In this document: positions 1 to 5,511 of the stretch, piece after piece
Layout: each line of letters opens with the position of its first letter
Position numbering within the stretch: the first letter of the stretch is position 1
Assembly (NCBI GenBank): GCA_009783525.1
Contig: WRDG01000139.1
Location: 1 to 6,308, forward strand
From: Defluviitaleaceae bacterium
GTDB taxonomy: Bacteria > Bacillota > Clostridia > Lachnospirales > WQUN01
DNA length: 6,308 nt
Reading direction: 5' to 3'
Program-made: the position numbers and the translations under genes
Notes under the pieces: model-generated
What the model was told of the DNA's origin: nothing
What the model saw: the letters and a program-made list of their open reading frames with translations, nothing else
Databases searched by the model: none

Positions 1-207
1 AGAAACACCGAAAGTGTTTCTTCCTTGCACAGAAACACCGAAAGTGTTTCTTCCTTGCACAGAAACACCGAAAGTGTTTCTTCCTTGCACAGAAACACCG
101 AAAGTGTTTCTTCCTTGCACAGAAACACCGAAAATGTTTCTTCCTTGCACAGAAACATTGAAAATGTTTCTTCCTTGCACAGAAACACCGAAAGTGTTTC
201 TTCCTTG
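1..207. repeat. Tandem array of seven 30-bp hairpin units
   Basis: Seven direct copies of a 30-bp unit start at 1, 31, 61, 91, 121, 151 and 181; the last is complete for 27 bases and then diverges. Each unit is an inverted repeat, with left arm AGAAACAC, loop CGAAA and right arm GTGTTTCT, followed by a 9-base spacer TCCTTGCAC. Copies 1-4 and 7 are identical in the hairpin. Copy 5 has one change in the right arm (G to A at 134). Copy 6 has the same right-arm change plus C to T changes at 158 and 159, which restore pairing. The array starts exactly at the window edge, so more copies may lie upstream. The consensus unit has no stop codon in any of the six frames, so the open frames here carry no coding evidence. 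The function is unknown: operator array, structured RNA or variable-number tandem repeat are all possible. Confidence 0.97.
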
Positions 208-232
208 AAAGCCAATATTTTCGATTTATAAT
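205..232 (+). promoter_or_regulatory. Sigma-A-type promoter for the fucosidase gene
   Basis: A -35 box TTGAAA (205-210) and a -10 box TATAAT (227-232) are separated by 16 bp; a second, overlapping TATAAT lies at 232-237 but is 21 bp from the -35 box. The expected transcript start near 239 lies just ahead of the ribosome binding site at 249-253. The TTG of the -35 box is the end of the last tandem-repeat unit, so the array sits directly upstream and its last hairpin ends 4 bp before the -35 box. Confidence 0.75.
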
Positions 233-261
233 ATAATACGGAAAAAACGGAGGTAAAAAAA

Positions 262-1560
262 ATGAGCGGCTCTCGCACGTCTTGGTTCACGCACGACCGC
301 TTCGGCATGGTAATACACTGGGGGCTGTACGCAATCCCGGCGCGCGGGGAATGGGTGCGGTCTATGGAAAAAATATCCGTCGAAGACTATCAAAAATATT
401 TCGACGAGTTTAATCCTGACTCGTACGACCCTAAGGAATGGGCGCGTATCGCAAAGGACGCGGGCATGAAGTACGCCGTGATGACAAGCAAGCACCACGA
501 CGGCTTTTGCCTGTTCGACAGCAAGCTGACAAATTATAAAAGCACCGCGACAAAATGCGGGCGCGACCTCGTGCGCGAATACCTCGACGCGTTCCGCGGG
601 GCGGGTTTAAAAGCGGGTCTGTATTATTCCGTGATAGACTGGCACCATCCGGACTACCCGCATTACGGCGACAACTTCCACCCGATGCGCGACAACGAGG
701 CGTTTAAAGACGCGAAACACGATTTCGAAAATTATCTCGACTATATGCACGGGCAGGTGCGCGAGCTTTGCACGGACTACGGCAAGCTTGACCTGCTTTT
801 TTTCGACTTTTCGTACGGAAAAATGTCCGGCGAAAAATGGCGCGGCACCGAGCTTATGAAAATGGTTTACGATTTGCAGCCCGGCATCGTTGTAAACAAC
901 AGGCTTGAGGCGAGCGGCGACCAATACGGCTCCATCGTTTCAAACAACCCTTCGCCGTACGCGGGCGACTTTGTGACGCCGGAGCAGATCATACCGCCTA
1001 ACGGCATAAGGCGTCCGAACGGCGAGCCCGTCTTATGGGAATCATGCCTCACGATGAACAACAACTGGGGCTTTTCGCAGTTCGACAAATGTTTTTATCC
1101 TCCCGAGGTTATAATCCGCAAGCTTGTCGAAATCGTGAGCAAGGGCGGCAACATGCTCCTAAATGTCGGGCCCGACGCAAGGGGCCGCATCCCCGAAGAA
1201 TCCGTAAAACTTTTGCAGACGGTGGGTAAGTGGATGCGCGGCAACGGCGCATCGATTTACGGCTGCGGCGGCAGCGGCCGCGCAAAACCGGACTTCGGCC
1301 GCCTTACGGCAAAGGGCGAAAAATTTTTGTACCTGCACGTCACGGAGCAAACCATCTGCCCCGTTTACATACAGGGGATCAAACCCGCCGACGTAAAAAA
1401 AGTGCGCCTGCTTTCTACCGGCGCGGAGCTCAGCACGGAAAATACTTGGGTAACCGCGGGCTATCCGGATTATTTGTTCATCCGCCTCGACGAACACGGA
1501 AGGCCGTCTTACAGCCTGCCCGACCCGATGTGCACGGTTATAGAAATCGAATTAAAGTAA
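262..1560 (+). CDS. Alpha-L-fucosidase, glycoside hydrolase family 29
   Basis: This 432-residue protein should remove terminal alpha-linked L-fucose from oligosaccharides by the retaining GH29 mechanism. The family's motifs occur in order: FGMVIHWGLY (14-23), TSKHHDGFCLF (75-85) with the substrate-binding His pair 78/79, GLYYS and DW (119-127), FFDFSY (180-185) in which Asp182 is the likely nucleophile, WESCLT with a following WGF (259-271) in which Glu260 is a candidate acid/base, and GGNMLLNVGPDARGRIP (295-311). The rest, roughly 345-432, fits the small C-terminal beta domain. There is no signal peptide, so it should be cytoplasmic and act on imported sugars. The length is normal for a compact GH29 enzyme without extra binding modules. 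The ATG start is supported by GGAGG at 249-253, 8 bases upstream. It is a single-gene unit with its own promoter and terminator. Linkage preference cannot be read from the sequence. Confidence 0.93.
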   Translation: MSGSRTSWFTHDRFGMVIHWGLYAIPARGEWVRSMEKISVEDYQKYFDEFNPDSYDPKEWARIAKDAGMKYAVMTSKHHDGFCLFDSKLTNYKSTATKCGRDLVREYLDAFRGAGLKAGLYYSVIDWHHPDYPHYGDNFHPMRDNEAFKDAKHDFENYLDYMHGQVRELCTDYGKLDLLFFDFSYGKMSGEKWRGTELMKMVYDLQPGIVVNNRLEASGDQYGSIVSNNPSPYAGDFVTPEQIIPPNGIRRPNGEPVLWESCLTMNNNWGFSQFDKCFYPPEVIIRKLVEIVSKGGNMLLNVGPDARGRIPEESVKLLQTVGKWMRGNGASIYGCGGSGRAKPDFGRLTAKGEKFLYLHVTEQTICPVYIQGIKPADVKKVRLLSTGAELSTENTWVTAGYPDYLFIRLDEHGRPSYSLPDPMCTVIEIELK

Positions 1561-1572
1561 CGGTTAAATGAC

Positions 1573-1604
1573 AAAGCCCCCGCCGAAAAATCGGCGGGGG
1601 CTTT
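1573..1604. terminator. Shared bidirectional terminator between convergent genes
   Basis: A 14-bp perfect stem (1573-1586 with 1591-1604, core GCCCCCGCCGA) closes an AAAA loop. On the + strand it continues into TTTT and serves the fucosidase gene, whose stop codon ends at 1560. On the - strand the hairpin is followed by TTTGTCATTT, a weaker U-tract, and lies just past the stop codon of the convergent lipoprotein gene at 1614, so it probably ends both transcripts. Confidence 0.92.
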
Positions 1605-1613
1605 TGCTTTGCA

Positions 1614-3092
1614 TCAATCGTCACGCGGCATGACCCAATATATCCATCGCTGCAGTTCCATTAAAATTCTCCAATCGACTCTTTCCGCTTGGCGCGTCAT
1701 TATGGTTTCGCGGTGCGCCTCCGCGTCGCCGGCTTCCGTAAGCATTAGGCGGTGGTCAATATGCAAATAGTACCGGGCAGTAAAATACCCTGCGGGCAAA
1801 ATCTTTTCAAGCAAACGTGATATAAAGGCGGCTTCATTAAAATACGGCATTTGAAAATCGCGGGTACTGTGGATCGACAATACGGGGATGTCCAACAGTT
1901 CGGCGTAAAGCTCAAACGGATGGCTCAAAAGATCCTGCATGTAGTAAACATAAACGTCAAGCAGCGGGATCTTCGTGCTTCGTGCTTCTTCCTGCGGCAT
2001 ACGGCGTATGCGCCGTGCGAGTTCTGAAAATTGCGCCGCCTGGTCGTTTAACGCCAAAGCGTCCGGAATCCTTTCGTACACGAACGGGTCCGCGAGGTGC
2101 TGCCCGACTTCGTATTCGATCGGGGTCTTTACCGAGCCCGCGATTAATATGAGCCCGTCGAAATTATCGCCCTCGGCATGTATGCGGGGCGCGAGCGTCG
2201 CCGAAAGCCCGTGGCCTATCATGTAAACAGATGTGAAGCGCGGGTCTTCGCGCAGTATTTGCGCCGCATTTATTGCGTCTTCTATTATGTCGTCCCACGC
2301 GGTTTCGTTCCCGCCGAAATGCCTTTCGAAATTTTCCGCGTGGGCGTATCTCCTGTTTTCGTAGCGCAAAACCGCGACGCCGTTTCTTGAAAGATACTCC
2401 GCGATGTCGTAAAACATCCTGCCGTTGTACAGCGTGCCGTCCATGTCCGAAGGGTAAAGGCCCGGGACAAGCAGCGCGGCGGGCACAGGGCTGCCTTCAT
2501 TTGTTTTGGCGGGATACGACAGTACTCCGCTAAGCTCCCACCGCGTGCCCGCGTTAACGGTTACCGGCGTATGCAGCACAAGGTCGTTGGCCCATGTCAA
2601 ATAATGGTCGTAGCCGGCCACGACGAAGTCCGTGATCCGATCGTCCGCGTTAAGATGCACCTCAAGGAACACTCTCGAGTACGGCATCTGTATGTAAAAA
2701 AAATGGATTTTTTTTTCGCCGCCGCCGTTTGGAACGATTATGAAACCGTCGTCGTAATATTCGTACACAGACACCATTTCATTGTGACCGTCAAAGTCGT
2801 ATGTCGCATCCGGGTCTTTTAACCTCGTGTATACGCCCCCGGCCTCGCTGTCGATATTCCGCATGAAATCGTAAAAATATTCTTCGCTTAACCGCGCTTT
2901 TTTTTCTTTAGCCCAATGGTCAAGTATGCCGGTAAAATCGCCGGAGGTGACTATCGCCATAAAATTTGCCGCTACGTCAACAAGAACTAACGGCGCGGGC
3001 GTTTCATCCGCATCGCTGTTTTTTTCGGAGCAGGCCGTAAATAAAAAAAACGCGGCAAGAACTGACGGCAGTAAAAAAAATAATCGCTTCAT
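1614..3092 (-). CDS. Lipoprotein with alpha/beta-hydrolase fold, nucleophile Ser missing
   Basis: The 492-residue product has a lipoprotein signal (hydrophobic stretch 4-17, lipobox FTAC with Cys21), so it should be anchored on the outer face of the membrane. Residues about 35-160 resemble a DUF3887-type N-terminal domain; about 180-490 resemble the alpha/beta-hydrolase domain that often follows it. Recognisable landmarks are PSDMDG (214-219), GVAVLRYENRR (238-248), the nucleophile elbow, the acid strand STRDFQM with Asp412, and DHRLM with His447. The elbow reads IGHGLSA: Gly295 stands where the family has Ser in GHSLGG, so classical serine hydrolase chemistry is unlikely, although Ser297 lies two residues on. 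The start is supported by the signal peptide and a modest AAAGGAAA site 6 bases upstream. It lies 36 bp downstream of its paralogue and is probably cotranscribed with it. Several 8-9 base homopolymer runs lie in the first third of the gene. The substrate or ligand is unknown. Confidence 0.85.
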   Translation of the reverse strand: MKRLFFLLPSVLAAFFLFTACSEKNSDADETPAPLVLVDVAANFMAIVTSGDFTGILDHWAKEKKARLSEEYFYDFMRNIDSEAGGVYTRLKDPDATYDFDGHNEMVSVYEYYDDGFIIVPNGGGEKKIHFFYIQMPYSRVFLEVHLNADDRITDFVVAGYDHYLTWANDLVLHTPVTVNAGTRWELSGVLSYPAKTNEGSPVPAALLVPGLYPSDMDGTLYNGRMFYDIAEYLSRNGVAVLRYENRRYAHAENFERHFGGNETAWDDIIEDAINAAQILREDPRFTSVYMIGHGLSATLAPRIHAEGDNFDGLILIAGSVKTPIEYEVGQHLADPFVYERIPDALALNDQAAQFSELARRIRRMPQEEARSTKIPLLDVYVYYMQDLLSHPFELYAELLDIPVLSIHSTRDFQMPYFNEAAFISRLLEKILPAGYFTARYYLHIDHRLMLTEAGDAEAHRETIMTRQAERVDWRILMELQRWIYWVMPRDD

Positions 3093-3128
3093 TTACCATT
3101 TCCTTTCATCAAAAAAATTGCTTATTTA

Positions 3129-4535
3129 TTATTTGCCCGAACCCGCCCGTGCCGTTATCCAATCCCATATGGCAAAAACGACCTTCGCGTCCGTGCGCGT
3201 ATCCTTGCGTGTCATTATGGTGCGGCTGTGCGTTTCGTAATCGGTCGCGCTTGTAAGCATGAAGCGGTGGTCGAGGCCGTTAAAGAGGCGGAAGGTGTTG
3301 TCGCTTTGCCCGGGCCCGCGTATCAGCGACGACTGCACCATGCCGAAGTCTTTGAGCTGGCATACCTGGAAGTCGTTTATGCCGTTAATCGTCAGTATAG
3401 GCAATTCGACCGCGATTTCTTTTATGAGACTGTCAAACGGGTGCTTGAGCAGATCCTTGACATAGTACGCGGGGACGTCGAGCAGCGGGACATTCGTTTG
3501 CTTCGCTTCGCCGTCGTCCATCCTGTTTATGGTAAGCGCCACCGCCTTAAACCAATCGGCTTGGTCGCGCAGCACGTTTGCGTCGGGATATTTTACCGCG
3601 TTTAACGGATCCGCCATAAGCTGCTCCGGGTCGAAAGCGTTGTACATCCTTACGGTTGCCGCGAGCATCGCCAGCCCGTCGAAATTACCGCCCTCAAGAT
3701 GAATGCGCGGCGCAAGCGACGCCGCAAGCCCGTGCCCAATAAAAAAAACCGAGTTGAAGCGCGGATCTCCGTGCAATATTTCCGCCGCCAAAAGCGCGTC
3801 CTCTATTATGTCGTCCCAAGCGGTCAGCTCCCCGCCGAAAGACTGAATAAATGCTTCGCCGTAAGCATGCCGCCTGTTGTCGTACCGCAAAACCGCGACG
3901 CCTTTGCGCGAAAGGTAATCCGCAATGTCGAAAAACATTTTCCCGTCAAACAGCGTGCCGTCTTTGTCCGACGGGTACATCCCCGCGGCCAGCACCGCAG
4001 CCGGGACCGGCTCCTTTTCGCTTGCGCCCGGCGGCACGGTGAACGTGCCCTCCAGCGCCCATTGGGTCCCCGCGCCTATAAAAACCGCTTCTTCCATATA
4101 TTGAATGTCTGAGTCCGATGTGTAGTAGTCTTCGTCCGTAAAAATAAAATGCGTGATCTTGTTGCTTGCGTTGACCCAAACCTCCGCGGTTATCAAGGCG
4201 CGTTCAAATTGAATAAAAAAATGCGAAATGTGGCCGCCGTCCGCCGCCGTTTCGCTGCCGATGTAGGTGTATCTCCGCACGAAACCCGCTTCGTTGATAT
4301 ACGCGGGTTCGGCTAAACGCGAAGCGCCCGGCTCCGCAAGCCGCTCTTCGCACCAGTTCACCGTTATTCCCGCAAACAATCCGGACGTGTACCGCACAAT
4401 AAAATCAAGCGCGACGTCAACCTCCAAGTTAAAGAGCGGCACGGGATCCGGTGTCGCTTCCTTTTCTTTGCTTGAGCAGGCGGTTAATAATAAAACCGCG
4501 GCAATCAAAGCGGCGGCAAGATGTTTCATCTTCAT
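3129..4535 (-). CDS. Paralogous lipoprotein, alpha/beta-hydrolase fold, nucleophile Ser missing
   Basis: This 468-residue protein is a clear paralogue of the neighbouring lipoprotein. They share a lipid-attachment signal (lipobox LTAC, Cys20), a DUF3887-like N-terminal region (about 35-145) and a hydrolase-fold region with PSDKDG (188-193), GVAVLRYDNRR (212-222), TAWDDIIEDA (238-247), the acid strand NDFQV (Asp388) and DHRFM (His423). The elbow reads IGHGLAA, with Gly269 in place of the nucleophile serine and no serine at the position that holds Ser297 in the paralogue. The most likely role is a surface-anchored, non-catalytic or altered hydrolase-fold protein; the ligand is unknown. The start chosen is the ATG at 4535, eight codons inside the longest frame, because AAGGGGAT (4549-4542) lies 6 bases before it and it gives a normal signal peptide beginning MKMK. 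The gene ends in tandem TAA stops, 36 bp before the next gene, and lies 86 bp after deoC with no terminator visible between. Confidence 0.85.
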   Translation of the reverse strand: MKMKHLAAALIAAVLLLTACSSKEKEATPDPVPLFNLEVDVALDFIVRYTSGLFAGITVNWCEERLAEPGASRLAEPAYINEAGFVRRYTYIGSETAADGGHISHFFIQFERALITAEVWVNASNKITHFIFTDEDYYTSDSDIQYMEEAVFIGAGTQWALEGTFTVPPGASEKEPVPAAVLAAGMYPSDKDGTLFDGKMFFDIADYLSRKGVAVLRYDNRRHAYGEAFIQSFGGELTAWDDIIEDALLAAEILHGDPRFNSVFFIGHGLAASLAPRIHLEGGNFDGLAMLAATVRMYNAFDPEQLMADPLNAVKYPDANVLRDQADWFKAVALTINRMDDGEAKQTNVPLLDVPAYYVKDLLKHPFDSLIKEIAVELPILTINGINDFQVCQLKDFGMVQSSLIRGPGQSDNTFRLFNGLDHRFMLTSATDYETHSRTIMTRKDTRTDAKVVFAIWDWITARAGSGK

Positions 4536-4541
4536 GACAAT

Positions 4542-4549
4542 ATCCCCTT
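4542..4549 (-). promoter_or_regulatory. Ribosome binding site that sets the lipoprotein start
   Basis: Read on the - strand, AAGGGGAT lies 6 bases before the ATG at 4535. The longer frame opening at 4559 would place this site inside its own coding sequence and has no comparable site upstream, so the internal Met is preferred. Confidence 0.75.
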
Positions 4550-4554
4550 GTAAA

Positions 4555-4570
4555 AACATTCTAAAATGTT
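4555..4570. repeat. Short palindrome upstream of the lipoprotein pair
   Basis: AACATT and AATGTT flank a CTAA spacer, giving 6-bp arms just ahead of the ribosome binding site. On the - strand it contains TAGAAT, which resembles a -10 box, but no acceptable -35 box lies 15-19 bp upstream and the implied leader would be almost zero length. It may be a minor operator or chance. The rest of the 86-bp deoC-lipoprotein gap shows no clear terminator or promoter. Confidence 0.3.
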
Positions 4571-4621
4571 AAACGAGGGATATCGTGATTTGTTGCGTTT
4601 TTTAATCTGCATAAAAACAAA

Positions 4622-5323
4622 TTAATAAACGCCAGCTCCGGTTTGGTCGGTAACGATTGCAACGCCCGCGCTCGTGCCTATGCGCGTGGCGCCCGCGTGT
4701 ATCATGGAAAGGGCGGTCTGCTTGTCTTTGATGCCGCCGGAGGCCTTTACGCCTAGTGCGGCCCCCACGGTTTTTCGCATGAGCGCGACGTCCGAAACGG
4801 TTGCCCCGCTTGTGAAGCTCGCGCCGCTCGCGGCAAAACCGGTGCTCGTTTTGACGAACCCGACGCCTTCCGACTTCAGCGACGCGCAAATTTTGCACAC
4901 GATAATTTTTTCTTCGTCCGTCAAAAGGCAGGTTTCTAAAATAACTTTTAACAGCGCCCGTTTATTGATAACGGCCGCCACGGCCTTTATGTCGTTTTCG
5001 ACCAGGTCCGGGCGGCCGTTTTTTAATTGGCCTACGTTTATCACCATGTCAATTTCGCCCGCGCCGTCGTTTACGGCGCAGCCCGCCTCAAACGCCTTTG
5101 CCGCCGCGCACATCGCGCCGAGCGGAAAGCCGACGGCCGCGCAAGTTTTGACCGCGCTGCCCTTAAGCTCCGCCGCGACAAGCGGCACATGGCACGAGTT
5201 GACGCACACGGAAGCGAAGCCGTGCTTCAACGCTTGGGCGCAAACCTTTTTTACCTGCTCGTCCGTCGCGTCCTGTTTTAAAATCGTGTGGTCTATAAAT
5301 GAAGCCAAATTTATTTTGTCCAT
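4622..5323 (-). CDS. deoC: Deoxyribose-phosphate aldolase
   Basis: This cytoplasmic class I aldolase reversibly cleaves 2-deoxy-D-ribose 5-phosphate into glyceraldehyde 3-phosphate and acetaldehyde, the last step of deoxynucleoside breakdown. The 233 residues match the short bacterial DeoC form. Visible signatures are DHTILK (11-16), GFPLG (65-69), EIDMVIN with Asp92, the Schiff-base motif FVKTSTGF with Lys158, VKASGGI with the second active-site Lys193, and the phosphate-binding RIGTSAG (214-220). The protein ends in Tyr233, matching the C-terminal tyrosine that assists proton transfer in the E. coli enzyme. The ATG start is supported by GGGGGAG 5 bases upstream (5335-5329). No other deoxynucleoside genes (deoA, deoB, deoD, cdd) are present in the window. 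It may be cotranscribed with the two lipoprotein genes downstream. Confidence 0.96.
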   Translation of the reverse strand: MDKINLASFIDHTILKQDATDEQVKKVCAQALKHGFASVCVNSCHVPLVAAELKGSAVKTCAAVGFPLGAMCAAAKAFEAGCAVNDGAGEIDMVINVGQLKNGRPDLVENDIKAVAAVINKRALLKVILETCLLTDEEKIIVCKICASLKSEGVGFVKTSTGFAASGASFTSGATVSDVALMRKTVGAALGVKASGGIKDKQTALSMIHAGATRIGTSAGVAIVTDQTGAGVY

Positions 5324-5346
5324 AAAAACTCCCCCGTCTTTTTTTT

Positions 5347-5373
5347 ATTATATAATGATTTTGCAAATTACAA
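5347..5373 (-). promoter_or_regulatory. Possible promoter of deoC
   Basis: On the - strand a perfect TATAAT (5352-5347) is preceded by TTGTAA (5373-5368) with a short 15-bp spacer. The predicted start near 5340 is just upstream of the deoC ribosome binding site. The -10 box is convincing; the -35 box and spacing are only fair. One arm of the 12-bp inverted repeat (5381-5392) lies just upstream of the -35 box, where a regulator could act. Confidence 0.45.
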
Positions 5374-5380
5374 AAGAAAC

Positions 5381-5489
5381 CTCTGTAAACACCGCGCAAA
5401 AAAAACTTACGGAGTTTTTTCTTTCCGTAAGATTTTAATCCGCGTTGGTTCGTTCGGAAGATCAGATTTTTTTAGCCGTGTTTACAGAG
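5381..5489. repeat. 12-bp inverted repeat spanning the deoC/rraA-like intergenic region
   Basis: CTCTGTAAACAC (5381-5392) and its exact reverse complement GTGTTTACAGAG (5478-5489) are separated by 85 bases. One arm lies just upstream of the putative deoC promoter and the other lies 9 bases before the AAGGAGG of the RraA-family gene. The TGTAAAC core resembles half of the palindromes bound by LacI-family regulators, but that is only a resemblance. The pair could be two operator half-sites, the closing stem of an RNA or cruciform structure, or ends of a small inserted element; no target duplication directly flanks the arms. Confidence 0.7.
5398..5431 (-). terminator. Terminator-like hairpin, leftward, in the divergent intergenic region
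   Basis: Read on the - strand, CTTACGGA (5431-5424) pairs with TCCGTAAG (5413-5406) around a 10-base loop, followed immediately by eight T residues (5405-5398). This is a good rho-independent terminator, yet no leftward gene ends here: the gene to the right runs the other way. It could be an attenuator in a longer deoC leader, the end of a small or antisense RNA, or a barrier protecting deoC from antisense transcription. On the + strand the same hairpin is followed only by ATTTTAA, a much poorer terminator. Confidence 0.6.
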
Positions 5490-5498
5490 ATTACATTT

Positions 5499-5505
5499 AA
5501 GGAGG
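5499..5505 (+). promoter_or_regulatory. Strong ribosome binding site of the RraA-family gene
   Basis: AAGGAGG lies 6 bases before the ATG at 5512 and fixes the start codon. No convincing + strand promoter was found between 5400 and 5499; the nearest pairs of boxes are weak. Confidence 0.85.
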
Positions 5506-5511
5506 TAACCG

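Noticed and set aside
1..207. CRISPR array
   Set aside because: Units are contiguous and near-identical, with a constant 9-base linker between hairpins; there are no unique spacers and no cas genes.
1..207. Replication-origin iterons
   Set aside because: No rep, dnaA or partition gene is near, and the units are perfect hairpins rather than typical directional iterons. It cannot be fully excluded because the array leaves the window.
14..231. Open frames encoding 10-residue peptide repeats across the tandem array
   Set aside because: The 30-bp unit lacks stops in all six frames, so open frames are expected. Starts are GTG or TTG inside the repeat without ribosome binding sites, and the copy variants change amino acids while keeping the DNA palindrome.
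4536..4559. Eight-residue N-terminal extension of the upstream lipoprotein
   Set aside because: The good ribosome binding site lies inside this extension, and the internal Met gives a standard lipoprotein signal.
4674..5438. 254-codon + strand frame opposite deoC
   Set aside because: It is antisense to an unmistakable deoC and no ribosome binding site was recognised; its predicted product is an Ala/Ser/Thr/Pro-rich shadow of the deoC codons.
5381..5489. Miniature transposable element with 12-bp terminal repeats
   Set aside because: No direct target duplication flanks the arms, though ATTACA occurs at 5367-5372 and 5490-5495, the first copy being 8 bases away from its arm. A regulatory or structural role fits the placement better.
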